Shown here piece after piece: positions 16,114 to 24,631 of a stretch of DNA of 64,000 nt. Both the position numbers and the translations under genes were made by a program. Positions within the stretch are counted from its first letter, which is position 1. The number at the start of each line of letters is the position of its first letter. The notes below the pieces were generated by a model that was not told the origin of the DNA, did not search any database, and saw nothing but the letters and a program-made list of their open reading frames with translations. The stretch comes from Rhizobium sp. CCGE 510. GTDB taxonomy: Bacteria > Pseudomonadota > Alphaproteobacteria > Rhizobiales > Rhizobiaceae. Location of the stretch: contig NZ_AEYF01000021.1 of the NCBI RefSeq assembly GCF_000292525.1, forward strand, positions 111,206 to 175,205, in the 5' to 3' direction.

Positions 16114-17301
16114 ATGGCAGTCGACTTCAGGTTCATCATCATCGGACGCGGCATGATGGGTGCCGCCGCCGCACGGCACCTCTCGTCGATGGCCGACAGC
16201 ATTGCGCTGATCGGCCCGCGCGAGCCGGAGCAACGCAAGGCCCATGACGGGCTATTCGCCAGCCATTACGACGAAGCGCGCATCACCCGCACTTTCGACG
16301 GCAATCTGGCTTGGGGAAGTTTCGCCGCTCGGGCGCTCGGCCGCTACCGCGAGATCGAGGCAAGGAGCGGCGTTTCCTTTTTTTCGGAGGTCGGTTGCCT
16401 CTTTACCGGTCCGACGCCGAAGGATGAGCAGGACTATATCAGCCAGGCGCTGACTGTCAGCCGGACGCTCGGCAGCGATATCGAGACCATCGCGCCGTCG
16501 GAACTTCGCCAACGTTTTTCCTATCTTGCCGTCGATCCAGATTTTACAGGATATTTCGAGGGCAAGCGCGCAGGGCACATTAACCCGCGGGCACTGGTGC
16601 GGGCGCAGACGAGGCTTGCCGAACAGGGCGGCGTCTCGCTGATCGAGGCCGTCGCGACATCGGTGCGCGATGCCGGCTCCCATGTCGAGGTGACGGCCGG
16701 AGGCAGAAGCTACAGCGCCGAGCGCGTGCTGGTCGCTGCCGGCGGTTTCAGCAATTTCCATACCCTGCTGCCGCGTCCCGTCGATACCAGGGTCCTGGCG
16801 CGCACGGTCGCCTTCTACGAGATCGGTGAGCGCGAGATGGCGATCTTCGGCGATATGCCGTCGACGATCGTGCTCGGCGACCGGGAGGAAGACCACATCT
16901 ATATCCTGCCGCCGGTGCGTTATCCCGACGGCAAGACCTATCTGAAGCTCGGTGGCGACACCGAAGCGCTTTCCTTCGAAAGGTTGGAGGATGTCGGCAC
17001 GTGGTTCCGTTCAGACGGCAATGCTAGCGAGCGCGATCATCTGTCTGCCATCGCCCTGCAACTGATGCCGGAGCTTGCCGGCTGCCCGGTTACTTCGGCA
17101 CCCTGCGTGGCGAATTTCACGCCGACCGGTTATCCCTACGCCGGATTTACCCAATCGCCGCGCATCGCGGTGCTCACCGGCGGCAATTTCGTCGCGGCCA
17201 AATCCTCCGACGAGCTTGGGCGGCTGGGAGCGGTGCTTCTTACAGACGGGCAGCTTGGCGAGAAGGATTTCGGCCGTGAACTCACGCCGGTCTTTGCCTG
17301 A
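16114..17301 (+). CDS. FAD-dependent oxidoreductase, DAO family (sarcosine/N-methyl-amino-acid oxidase-like), copy 1
   Basis: The 395-residue protein starts with the FAD-binding loop GRGMMGAAAARHL and has FASHYDEARITRTF (residues about 45-58), the second FAD element AAGGFSN and the C-terminal FAD-contact region VLTGGNFVAAKSSDELG. These suit monomeric sarcosine oxidase / N-methyltryptophan oxidase relatives, which oxidise a secondary amine and release H2O2. The substrate is unknown. ATG 16114 was chosen because its paralogue starts at the same residue (MAVDF). An open frame back to 16003 translates the hairpin repeats as LGHLETR heptads and is probably not protein. Confidence 0.85.
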   Translation: MAVDFRFIIIGRGMMGAAAARHLSSMADSIALIGPREPEQRKAHDGLFASHYDEARITRTFDGNLAWGSFAARALGRYREIEARSGVSFFSEVGCLFTGPTPKDEQDYISQALTVSRTLGSDIETIAPSELRQRFSYLAVDPDFTGYFEGKRAGHINPRALVRAQTRLAEQGGVSLIEAVATSVRDAGSHVEVTAGGRSYSAERVLVAAGGFSNFHTLLPRPVDTRVLARTVAFYEIGEREMAIFGDMPSTIVLGDREEDHIYILPPVRYPDGKTYLKLGGDTEALSFERLEDVGTWFRSDGNASERDHLSAIALQLMPELAGCPVTSAPCVANFTPTGYPYAGFTQSPRIAVLTGGNFVAAKSSDELGRLGAVLLTDGQLGEKDFGRELTPVFA

Positions 17302-17312
17302 AAGGAAGCATC

Positions 17313-18488
17313 ATGGCAGTCGATTTCAAATACATCGTCGTTGGCCGCGGGCTGATGGGGGCCGCGGCGGCGCGGCATCTGGCGCGGCAGACTGATGGCG
17401 TGGCGGTGATCGGCCCGGACGAGCCTGATGATCGCAAGGTGCATGAGGGCGTCTTCGCCAGCCATTACGACGAGGGGCGCATTACCCGCACCATCGATCC
17501 TGACCGAAACTGGGCGCTGCTCGCCAACCGCTCGATCAACCGCTACGGCGAGATTGCCCGCGACAGCGGCATCGAATTCTATCGCGAGGCCGGCTGCGTC
17601 GTCGTTGCGCCCGATGGAAGCGATTATCTCGAGAAAACCCGGCAGGCGGCCGTTTCGCTCGGCGTCGGGATCAGCCTTGTCGATGAGGCCGGGCTGAAGG
17701 CTGCCTTTCCCTTTTTCACCTTTTCTGCCGATAGTGCAGGTGTCTTCGAGGCGAGGGGCGCCGGCCACATCAGTCCGCGTGAGCTCGTCAAGGCGCAGTC
17801 GCTGCTGGCGGAAAAGGCAGGTGCCACCGTCATTCGCGACTATGCCGTCTCGATTCGCAGCGAGAGCGGATCGGCTGTCGTCAAGACTGCCGGCGGCCGG
17901 ACCTTCCGCGCTGAAAAGGTGCTGCTGGCGGCGGGGGGATTTTCCATTGCGGAGAATCTGTTGCCGAAGCCGGTTGACATGACGGTTTATGCCCGAACCG
18001 TGACGCTCTTCGAGGTGAGCGAGGCCGATGCGGCGCGTTTGGCCGCGATGCCGTCGCTCATTCTCGAAGCGCCCGGCTTCCATATCTATCTGCTGCCGCC
18101 GATCCGTTACCCTGACGGCAAATTCTACCTGAAGATCGGCGGCGATCCCGACGATCTCACGCTCGGCGACGCGGCGGAGATGCGCGCCTGGTTCAAGACC
18201 GAGGGGCGCGATAGCGTGCGCGCCCATCTCCAGCATATCGTTGAGGGTCTCGTGCCCGACATGGTGCCGCTCTCGATTTCAACCGCCGCCTGCGTCGTCT
18301 CTCAGACTGCGAGTGGTTACCCGATGATCGGCTATACCTCATCGCCACAAATTGCGGTGCTGACGGGCTGTGCCGGCACCTCGGCCAAGAGCTCGGACGA
18401 AATCGGCCGACTTGGGGCCGAGCTGCTTTTGGCAGGCAGAATCAGCGAACAGGGCTACTCCACGGATTTCACACCGCAATTTCGCTAA
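17313..18488 (+). CDS. FAD-dependent oxidoreductase, DAO family, copy 2
   Basis: The 391-residue protein is a clear paralogue of the gene 11 bases upstream: same start MAVDF, FAD loop GRGLMGAAAARHL, FASHYDEGRITRTI, GAGHISPRELVKAQ and VLTGCAGTSAKSSDEIG. Differences through the middle show an old duplication rather than a recent one. AAGGA lies 8 bases before its ATG. The pair probably forms an operon and may act on related amines or form a heteromer, although most family members are monomers. RNase P RNA follows. Confidence 0.88.
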   Translation: MAVDFKYIVVGRGLMGAAAARHLARQTDGVAVIGPDEPDDRKVHEGVFASHYDEGRITRTIDPDRNWALLANRSINRYGEIARDSGIEFYREAGCVVVAPDGSDYLEKTRQAAVSLGVGISLVDEAGLKAAFPFFTFSADSAGVFEARGAGHISPRELVKAQSLLAEKAGATVIRDYAVSIRSESGSAVVKTAGGRTFRAEKVLLAAGGFSIAENLLPKPVDMTVYARTVTLFEVSEADAARLAAMPSLILEAPGFHIYLLPPIRYPDGKFYLKIGGDPDDLTLGDAAEMRAWFKTEGRDSVRAHLQHIVEGLVPDMVPLSISTAACVVSQTASGYPMIGYTSSPQIAVLTGCAGTSAKSSDEIGRLGAELLLAGRISEQGYSTDFTPQFR

Positions 18489-18534
18489 ATAAATTTTGAT
18501 TTCGGTGGCAATTGCCATCTCTCTCGTTTATGGG

Positions 18535-18938
18535 AGCCCTGCCAGTTGGCTGGGCAGCCGCGCTTTATCAATGCCGAAAGGCGGTAGGGTGAGGAAAGTC
18601 CGGGCTCCACGGAAACACGGTGCCGGATAACGTCCGGCGAGGGCGACCTCAGGGAAAGTGCCACAGAAAGCAAACCGCCTGTCATGACAGGTAAGGGTGA
18701 AAGGGTGGGGTAAGAGCCCACCGCATCTCCGGCAACGGAAATGGCACGGTAAACCCCACCGGGAGCAAGACCGAATAGGGATGACGTGGCAGGCCGAAAG
18801 GCCTTCCGGCCGGTTTCCAGGCCAGTCATCCGGGTGGGTTGCGCGAGGCAGCGTGCGAACGCTGTCCCAGAGGAATGGCTGCCACGTTCCGGTTCACGCC
18901 GGAGCCATACAGAACCCGGCTTACAGGCCAACTGGCGA
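18535..18938 (+). ncRNA. rnpB: RNase P RNA, alphaproteobacterial type A
   Basis: The RNA component of RNase P matures tRNA 5' ends. Conserved elements are in order: GAGGAAAGTCCGGGCTCC (18591-18608, first part of P4 and the catalytic core), ACAGAAAGCAAACCG, GGTAAGGGTGAAAGGG, GACCGAATAGGGATG, and AGAACCCGGCTTACAG (18911-18926, the matching half of P4). Helix P1 is closed by GCCAGTTGGC (18541-18550) with GCCAACTGGC (18927-18936). The ends are approximate by a few bases. A six-T run at 18944-18949 probably ends transcription. An open frame on the other strand across it is not a gene. Confidence 0.95.
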
Positions 18939-18949
18939 TTAACTTTTTT

Positions 18950-19157
18950 GGCGCGTTCAAGCCCCGATTTCAGGAATCATTTCCAGGTAAGTTGCTGAAA
19001 TCGAAAGTTTTCAAGTGGATGCTGATGCAATCCGCCTGTTGAAAATCTTTTTGCGAAAGCACCGTTGCGCGCCATCGCAAGAGGGCGATCCTAACCCTTT
19101 GTTAAACTTAACGGCTTATAAATTTTTGATCATGCGTCCACTGCAAAATGGGCGCAT
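18950..19157. other. Leader between rnpB and the dcw promoter
   Basis: No gene is seen. CTAA-N7-TTAA at 19091-19105 is one base away from the CtrA full-site pattern and lies about 55 bases before the promoter; it is a weak candidate only. Confidence 0.35.
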
Positions 19158-19191
19158 CCCATTGACGCCCATATGGTCCCATGCTATCCCA
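19158..19191. promoter_or_regulatory. dcw promoter with four MraZ boxes at 10-bp spacing
   Basis: On the minus strand TGGG occurs at 19191, 19181, 19171 and 19161 with exactly 10-bp period (TGGGATAGCA, TGGGACCATA, TGGGCGTCAA, TGGGATGCGC). MraZ is known to bind TGGG(N) direct repeats of this spacing ahead of its own gene. A sigma-70-like promoter is embedded: TTGACG (19162-19167), 17 bases, TATCCC (19185-19190). Boxes overlapping the promoter imply autorepression, as in E. coli. It is 174 bases before the mraZ ATG. Confidence 0.75.
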
Positions 19192-19364
19192 AATGCGCAC
19201 TGCACCAGGGCAATCACCTGCCCATTCATCGCAAAGCAAAGGCGTCTTCCTCTCTGGAAGCGTCGGAGGGGTTTTCACTCATCCGGCTTGCGAAGCTGTG
19301 CCTGATATCGGGAGTTTCGGGCGTCTTTCGGTCCGGATCCCTGCGGGAACGGATGTTTCGTGTA

Positions 19365-19802
19365 ATGAGCCGCTTCCTTTCGAACGCGACCAACAGGATC
19401 GATGCCAAGGGCCGGGTTTCCGTGCCTTCGGTTTTTCGTTCCGTGCTGGCGCAGCGCAATGTTCAGGAGCTCTATTGCTTCCAGGACTTTGTGTTTCCGG
19501 CGATCAGTGTCGGCGGTCCGGATCTTCTCGAAAGATTCGAACGGCAGATTGCTGCGGAGGATCCGTTTTCGCCGGATGCGAACGAGATGTCGCTTCTCAT
19601 TCATGGAGGCGGGGTCTTCATGAAGCTCGACGCCGAGGGGCGGCTGATGGTCACGGATTTCATTCGCGGCTTTACCGGCATCTCGGACGAAGTGACCTTC
19701 GTCGGTCGGGCGGATCATTTTCAGCTCTGGCAGCCGCAGGCTTTTGTGGCTGCGCAGGCGCAGGCAAGAGGGGAGCGCAAGCTGGCGGGCAAGCGTTCCT
19801 GA
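19365..19802 (+). CDS. mraZ: Transcriptional regulator MraZ
   Basis: The 145-residue protein has two SpoVT/AbrB-like swapped-hairpin domains. The conserved motifs are [16 protein letters not shown] at the start of the first and [17 protein letters not shown] at the start of the second. MraZ binds direct TGGG repeats and represses its own operon. Start: ATG 19365 gives the usual N terminus just ahead of the first DxKGR motif; an ATG 12 bases earlier (19353) is possible. It is the first gene of the dcw cluster and has matching boxes at 19158-19191. Confidence 0.95.
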   Translation: MSRFLSNATNRIDAKGRVSVPSVFRSVLAQRNVQELYCFQDFVFPAISVGGPDLLERFERQIAAEDPFSPDANEMSLLIHGGGVFMKLDAEGRLMVTDFIRGFTGISDEVTFVGRADHFQLWQPQAFVAAQAQARGERKLAGKRS

Positions 19803-19819
19803 AAGAACGAGGGAACGGA

Positions 19820-20845
19820 ATGGTGGCGAATCCTGGCGGAGGTTCAACTGAAGCCGGTGGCGGACCGGTTCGTCACATTCCTGTTCTTCTCGATGAAGTG
19901 CTTTCAGCGCTGGCGCCTTCGCCCGGCAAGCTCATTCTCGATGGTACCTTCGGTGCGGGCGGTTACAGCTCGGCAATCCTTGCTGCCGGCGCCGAGGTGA
20001 TCGCGCTCGACCGCGATCCGACGGCGATTGCCGCTGGCCAGGCAATGGTTGCCGCCCATGGCGGCCGTCTCAAGCTCGTTCATTCGCAATTCTCACATCT
20101 TGCCGATCATGCACAGCAAGGCGGACTTGACGGCGTCGTGCTCGATATCGGCGTTTCCTCCATGCAGATCGATGAGGCCGAGCGCGGTTTCTCCTTTCAG
20201 AAGAACGGGCCGCTCGACATGCGCATGTCGGCGGCAGGCGTTTCGGCCGCCGATGTCGTCAACCGCGCCAAGGTCGCCGATCTCATCCGCATCTTTCATT
20301 TTCTCGGCGAGGAAAGCCAGTCGCCGCGCATTGCGCATGCCATCGAAAAACGTCGCGACGAAAAGCCGTTCGAGACGACGCGCGATCTTGCCGGTCTCAT
20401 CGAGCTCGTCACGCCGCGCAAGATGAAGGACAAGATCCATCCGGCAACGCGCGTCTTCCAAGCCTTGCGCATCTTCGTCAACGACGAGCTCGGCGAACTG
20501 GCGCAGGCGCTGTTTGCGGCGGAAGCGGCGCTGAAACCGGGCGGGAGGCTCGTCGTCGTCACCTTTCATTCGCTCGAAGACCGCATCGTCAAAAAATTCT
20601 TCTCCGACCGCGCCGGCAAGGCGGTGGGGTCGCGGCATCTGCCGGTCGCGCATGAGCGGGCGGCAACCTTTGCGGCGATCGGCAAGCCGATGGTTTCGGC
20701 GAGCGAGGCGGAGGCGGAGCTCAATCCGCGCGCCCGCTCGGCCAAACTGCGCGCCGGCCTGAGGACGGACGCTGCGGCTGAGGCCGCGGATATGTCGCTC
20801 TTTGGGTTTCCCAATCTCGCCAGTCTCGGAAAGCTTGGAGGTTGA
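19820..20845 (+). CDS. rsmH: 16S rRNA (cytosine-1402 N4)-methyltransferase RsmH
   Basis: The 341-residue protein (also called MraW) methylates C1402 in the 30S P site. [10 protein letters not shown] at about residue 18 and [13 protein letters not shown] (SAM loop) follow the family; [42 protein letters not shown] and [16 protein letters not shown] are all conserved blocks. ATG 19820 follows GGGAACGG. The gene ends two bases before the ftsL ATG, its last codons carrying the ftsL ribosome site GGAGG. Confidence 0.96.
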   Translation: MVANPGGGSTEAGGGPVRHIPVLLDEVLSALAPSPGKLILDGTFGAGGYSSAILAAGAEVIALDRDPTAIAAGQAMVAAHGGRLKLVHSQFSHLADHAQQGGLDGVVLDIGVSSMQIDEAERGFSFQKNGPLDMRMSAAGVSAADVVNRAKVADLIRIFHFLGEESQSPRIAHAIEKRRDEKPFETTRDLAGLIELVTPRKMKDKIHPATRVFQALRIFVNDELGELAQALFAAEAALKPGGRLVVVTFHSLEDRIVKKFFSDRAGKAVGSRHLPVAHERAATFAAIGKPMVSASEAEAELNPRARSAKLRAGLRTDAAAEAADMSLFGFPNLASLGKLGG

Positions 20846-20846
20846 T

Positions 20847-21344
20847 ATGCTGAAAACGTTCGATCTCGTGCTCATCGGCGTCATGACGGCCACCGCTGCC
20901 GTCACCTACACGATCAAGCATCGCGCCGAATTGAAGCTCGAGGAGGTTCATCGCCTCGAAGCCGAGATCAAGCTCGAAGAGGACACCATCGACCTTCTCA
21001 AGGCCGACTGGGCGCTGCAATCGCAGCCGAACCGTCTGGAGCGGCTGGTCAAGGCCTATGATGACGAACTGCAGCTGCAGCCGACGCAATCGACGGCGCT
21101 GGTGCATGCCAAAGAATTGCCGATGTTGAAATCCGAGGTTCCGGTGCCCGACGTGACGGAGGCCAAGGCCAGCGCAAAGAGCGCGACCGAGGCCAGCGCC
21201 AAGGGCGCGACCGAGGCCAATGCCAAAGGCGCGGCTCTTGCCGGGGCGACCGTTACGACGAAGGCGCAGCCTGTTCCAAAGCCCGCGCCCCGCGCCGAGC
21301 CGGAAGACGATGCAGATGAGATCGAAACGGGGTCGGTGGAATAA
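20847..21344 (+). CDS. ftsL: Cell division protein FtsL
   Basis: The 165-residue bitopic protein has a short cytoplasmic start, one membrane span (about residues 5-20) and a periplasmic coiled coil (about 25-70, rich in E, L and K). FtsL works with FtsB and FtsQ in the divisome and activates FtsWI. The first 80 residues are family-like. The C-terminal tail is unusual: an Ala/Lys/Thr repeat region (SAKSATEASAKGATEANAKG) and a Pro-rich acidic end, longer than the roughly 100-120 residue enterobacterial protein. GGAGG precedes the ATG; the stop overlaps the ftsI start (TAATG). Confidence 0.9.
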   Translation: MLKTFDLVLIGVMTATAAVTYTIKHRAELKLEEVHRLEAEIKLEEDTIDLLKADWALQSQPNRLERLVKAYDDELQLQPTQSTALVHAKELPMLKSEVPVPDVTEAKASAKSATEASAKGATEANAKGAALAGATVTTKAQPVPKPAPRAEPEDDADEIETGSVE

Positions 21345-23104
21345 TGTCGTTTCTTTCCCGCATAATGGTCTTGAAGAGCCAGGCGCATTTTTCCGCCGGC
21401 GTCTATAACCGGTTCGGCGGTCCTTCCCCTGCCGGCCTGGCGATCGAAGGATCGCGCAAGAAGAAATCAGGGCAGGCTAAAAGCCGCGTCGGCCTGCTGA
21501 TCCTCGGCTTCATGGGTGTCTACGTCATTATCGGCGGCCGTCTCGTCGAATATGCAATGAAGGATCAGGAGGTCGTCTCCAGCATCCTGCCGCCCGATCG
21601 GCTGATGGCCTCGCGCCCCGACATTCTCGACCGCAACGGCGAAGTGCTGGCGACCGACATCCGCACCGTCTCGCTGTTTGCCGAACCCAACAAGATCGTC
21701 GATGCCGACGAGGCGGTCGAGAAGCTTGCGACGGTGCTGCCCGAACTCGACGTTCGAGACACCTATAAAAAGCTCTCGGCCAAGACCTCGCATTTCGCCT
21801 GGCTGCGCCGGCAGCTGACGCCGAAGCAGCAGAGCCAGATCCTGGCCCTCGGCATTCCCGGCATCGGCTTCCGGCCAGAGAAGCGCCGCTTCTATCCGGG
21901 CGGCTCGACCGCCGCGCACATCCTTGGCTACGTCAACATCGACAATCGTGGCGTCGCCGGCATGGAGAAATATATTGACGACCAGGGGCTTGCCGACCTC
22001 GCCTCGGTCGGTATGACCAGCGACCAGCCTCTCGAGCCGGTGCGGCTTTCGATCGACCTGCGCGTGCAGAACATCGTCCGGGACGCCGTCGTCAACGCCG
22101 TCAACAACTTCCAGTCAAAGGGCGCCGGTGCCGCTGTTATAGACGTGCATACGGGGGAAGTGCTGGCAATGGCTTCGGCGCCGGATTTCGATCCGAACGA
22201 TCCGCAGCAAGGGGCCAAGGAGGGTTGGCTCAACCGGATGACCAACGGCACCTTCGAAATGGGATCAACCTTCAAGACCTTTTCGCTGGCCATGGCGCTC
22301 GACACCGGCAAGGTGAAGATGACCGATACGTTCGATGCCAGCAAACCGATCTATATCGGCGGCTTCACCATTCACGATTTTCACGGGCAGCGCCGCTGGC
22401 TGAGCGTTCCTGAGATTTTCCAGTATTCCTCGAATATCGGCACGGCGCGCGTCATCGACATCGTCGGCATCGACGCGCAGAAGGACTATCTGACCAAATT
22501 TGGCCTGCTGACGAAGATGCAGACCGAGCTGCCCGAAGTGAAGATGCCGAGCCAGCCGCGGGTCTGGAAGAAGATCAATTCGATCACGATTTCCTTCGGT
22601 CATGGCGTCTCGACGACAGCGTTGCAGACCGGGATCGCGGCAGCCGCTCTCGTCAACGGCGGCAAGCTGATCGAGCCGACATTTCTGCCGCGCACGGCCG
22701 AACAGGCCGATGAGGTCGCGACGCAGGTGATCAAGAAGTCGACCAGCGACCAGATCCGCTATCTCCTCGACGTCAACGGCTCGAAGGGATCGGGCCGCGT
22801 CGCCCGCGTGCCCGGCTTCGACGTCGGCAGCAAGACCGGCACGGCCGACAAAGTGGTGAACGGTCGTTATTCCGCGACGCTGAACTTCAATTCCTTCATC
22901 GCCGCATTCCCCATCAACGATCCCAGATATGCCGTGATCACCTTCTGCGACGAACCGAAAACCGGCGAGAAGGCCTATGGCGGAACGATCTCCGCCGGCA
23001 CAGCCGGACCGATCGCCCGTGAGATCATCAGCCGCGCGGCCCCTATTCTCGGCATCGAGCCGAAATTCGGGGAGGGCGGATCGGCCTTGCTGGTGTCTTA
23101 TTGA
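21344..23104 (+). CDS. ftsI: Division transpeptidase PBP3 (FtsI)
   Basis: The 586-residue class B penicillin-binding protein has one N-terminal span (about 45-65), a pedestal domain opening with RPDILDRNGEVLATDI, and a transpeptidase domain with the active-site S-x-x-K in GSTFKTF, the S-x-N in YSSNIG and the K-T-G in SKTGTADK. It cross-links septal peptidoglycan with FtsW. The basic stretch SRKKKSG precedes the span, as expected for an N-in topology. Start overlaps the ftsL stop by one base. Confidence 0.96.
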   Translation: MSFLSRIMVLKSQAHFSAGVYNRFGGPSPAGLAIEGSRKKKSGQAKSRVGLLILGFMGVYVIIGGRLVEYAMKDQEVVSSILPPDRLMASRPDILDRNGEVLATDIRTVSLFAEPNKIVDADEAVEKLATVLPELDVRDTYKKLSAKTSHFAWLRRQLTPKQQSQILALGIPGIGFRPEKRRFYPGGSTAAHILGYVNIDNRGVAGMEKYIDDQGLADLASVGMTSDQPLEPVRLSIDLRVQNIVRDAVVNAVNNFQSKGAGAAVIDVHTGEVLAMASAPDFDPNDPQQGAKEGWLNRMTNGTFEMGSTFKTFSLAMALDTGKVKMTDTFDASKPIYIGGFTIHDFHGQRRWLSVPEIFQYSSNIGTARVIDIVGIDAQKDYLTKFGLLTKMQTELPEVKMPSQPRVWKKINSITISFGHGVSTTALQTGIAAAALVNGGKLIEPTFLPRTAEQADEVATQVIKKSTSDQIRYLLDVNGSKGSGRVARVPGFDVGSKTGTADKVVNGRYSATLNFNSFIAAFPINDPRYAVITFCDEPKTGEKAYGGTISAGTAGPIAREIISRAAPILGIEPKFGEGGSALLVSY

Positions 23105-23170
23105 GTGTGAATGAATATCGACGCCGATTCGCGAGGGGTGAACCGGCTTCAAGAGAGAAAAGTGCTTTCG

Positions 23171-24631
23171 ATGAAATTGCGAGACCTGGCCGGAGATCAG
23201 TTTCCGGAACTTGAAGCACAGCTCGACGGCCCGGCAGGCTTGCTTGATATTTCAGGCCTGTCTTCGGACAGCCGCCATGTGGCGCCAGGCAATGCCTTCG
23301 TCGCGGTCGTCGGCACCAAGGCGGACGGCGCTGGCTTCATCGCGGATGCCGCCGGCCGGGGCGCTGCCGTTGCGATCGCCTCTCATGCCATCGATGCCTC
23401 CATCCCGGTGCTTGCCGTCAAAGACCCGCGTCGGTTCCTTTCGATCGCCGCTTCGCGCTTCCACGGCCGGCAGCCCGATACCATGGTTGCCGTCACCGGC
23501 ACGGCGGGCAAAACCTCCGTCGCCTCCTTCACCCGGCAGATCTGGGCGCATGCGGGTCATGCGGCCGCAATGATCGGCACGACGGGTGTCATCTCGCCGA
23601 CGCGCAACGAATATGGTTCGCTGACGACGCCCGATCCGGTGTCGCTGCACAAGCTCTTGGCCGAACTTGCCGACGAGGGTGTCACGCATGCGGCGATGGA
23701 GGCTTCCAGCCATGGCCTCGACCAATGCCGGCTCGACGGCGTCAAGCTTGCGGCGGCGGCCTTCACCAATCTCGGCCGCGACCACATGGATTATCATCCG
23801 ACCGTTGAAGAATATATGGCTGCCAAGATGCGGCTTTTCGATGTGCTGCTGCCGAAGGGGTCGCCGGCGGTGATCTTCGCCGACGATCCGTGGTCGGCGC
23901 AGGCGATCAAGGCAGCGACCGATGCCGGTCACGACGTTCGCACCGTCGGGCGCAAGGGCGATTACCTCTCCTTGAAACGTGTCGAACACTTCCGCCACAA
24001 GCAGACCGCCGAGATCCATATCGACGGCGAGATCTTCGAGGTGGACATTCCGCTGGCCGGCGATTTTCAGGTCGCCAACGCGCTGGTCGCGGCAGGGCTT
24101 GCCATGTCGACCGGCGTTGCGGCGAAGGTTGCGATGGTTGCACTCGAGAGGCTCGTCGGCGCGTCCGGCCGTCTCGAACTGGTCGGCCATACGAAAGATG
24201 GCGCTCTCGCCTATGTCGACTACGCCCACAAGCCGGATGCGCTGGAAAACGTGCTCGGCTCGGTCAGACCCTTCACCACCGGGCGCGTCGTCGTCGTCTT
24301 TGGCTGCGGCGGCGACCGTGATCGCGGCAAACGGCCGATCATGGGCGAAATCGCCTGCCGGCTTGCCGACGTCGTCATCGTCACCGACGATAATCCGCGC
24401 TCGGAGAAGCCGGCATCGATCCGGGCGGAGATCATGGCGACAGCACCCGGCGCCTCGGAAATCGCCGATCGCGGCATGGCGATCCGCGAGGCGGTTGGCA
24501 TGTTGAGATCTGGCGATACGCTGATCGTCGCCGGCAAGGGGCATGAGGAAGGGCAGACGATCGGCAGCGTTACCCTGCCGTTCTCCGATCATGCGGAAGT
24601 GCGCAAGGCCTTGGAGGAACTGCAATCTTGA
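23171..24631 (+). CDS. murE: UDP-MurNAc-tripeptide synthetase (meso-diaminopimelate-adding)
   Basis: The 486-residue Mur ligase adds meso-DAP to UDP-MurNAc-L-Ala-D-Glu. The ATP loop is [11 protein letters not shown], the carbamylated-Lys region lies after [10 protein letters not shown], and DNPRSEKP is the DNPR motif that reads meso-[13 protein letters not shown] and [14 protein letters not shown] are further family marks. ATG 23171 starts the usual N terminus; an in-frame ATG at 23111 would add 20 atypical residues. The gene ends in a TTGA overlap with murF. Confidence 0.96.
   Translation: MKLRDLAGDQFPELEAQLDGPAGLLDISGLSSDSRHVAPGNAFVAVVGTKADGAGFIADAAGRGAAVAIASHAIDASIPVLAVKDPRRFLSIAASRFHGRQPDTMVAVTGTAGKTSVASFTRQIWAHAGHAAAMIGTTGVISPTRNEYGSLTTPDPVSLHKLLAELADEGVTHAAMEASSHGLDQCRLDGVKLAAAAFTNLGRDHMDYHPTVEEYMAAKMRLFDVLLPKGSPAVIFADDPWSAQAIKAATDAGHDVRTVGRKGDYLSLKRVEHFRHKQTAEIHIDGEIFEVDIPLAGDFQVANALVAAGLAMSTGVAAKVAMVALERLVGASGRLELVGHTKDGALAYVDYAHKPDALENVLGSVRPFTTGRVVVVFGCGGDRDRGKRPIMGEIACRLADVVIVTDDNPRSEKPASIRAEIMATAPGASEIADRGMAIREAVGMLRSGDTLIVAGKGHEEGQTIGSVTLPFSDHAEVRKALEELQS

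Noticed and set aside
18485..18931. 148-codon minus-strand frame
   Set aside because: It lies on the complement of RNase P RNA, a well-known source of false proteins.
19181..19819. Long N-terminal extension of RsmH
   Set aside because: The frame overlaps the whole of mraZ in another phase; the true start at 19820 has a ribosome site and the family N terminus.
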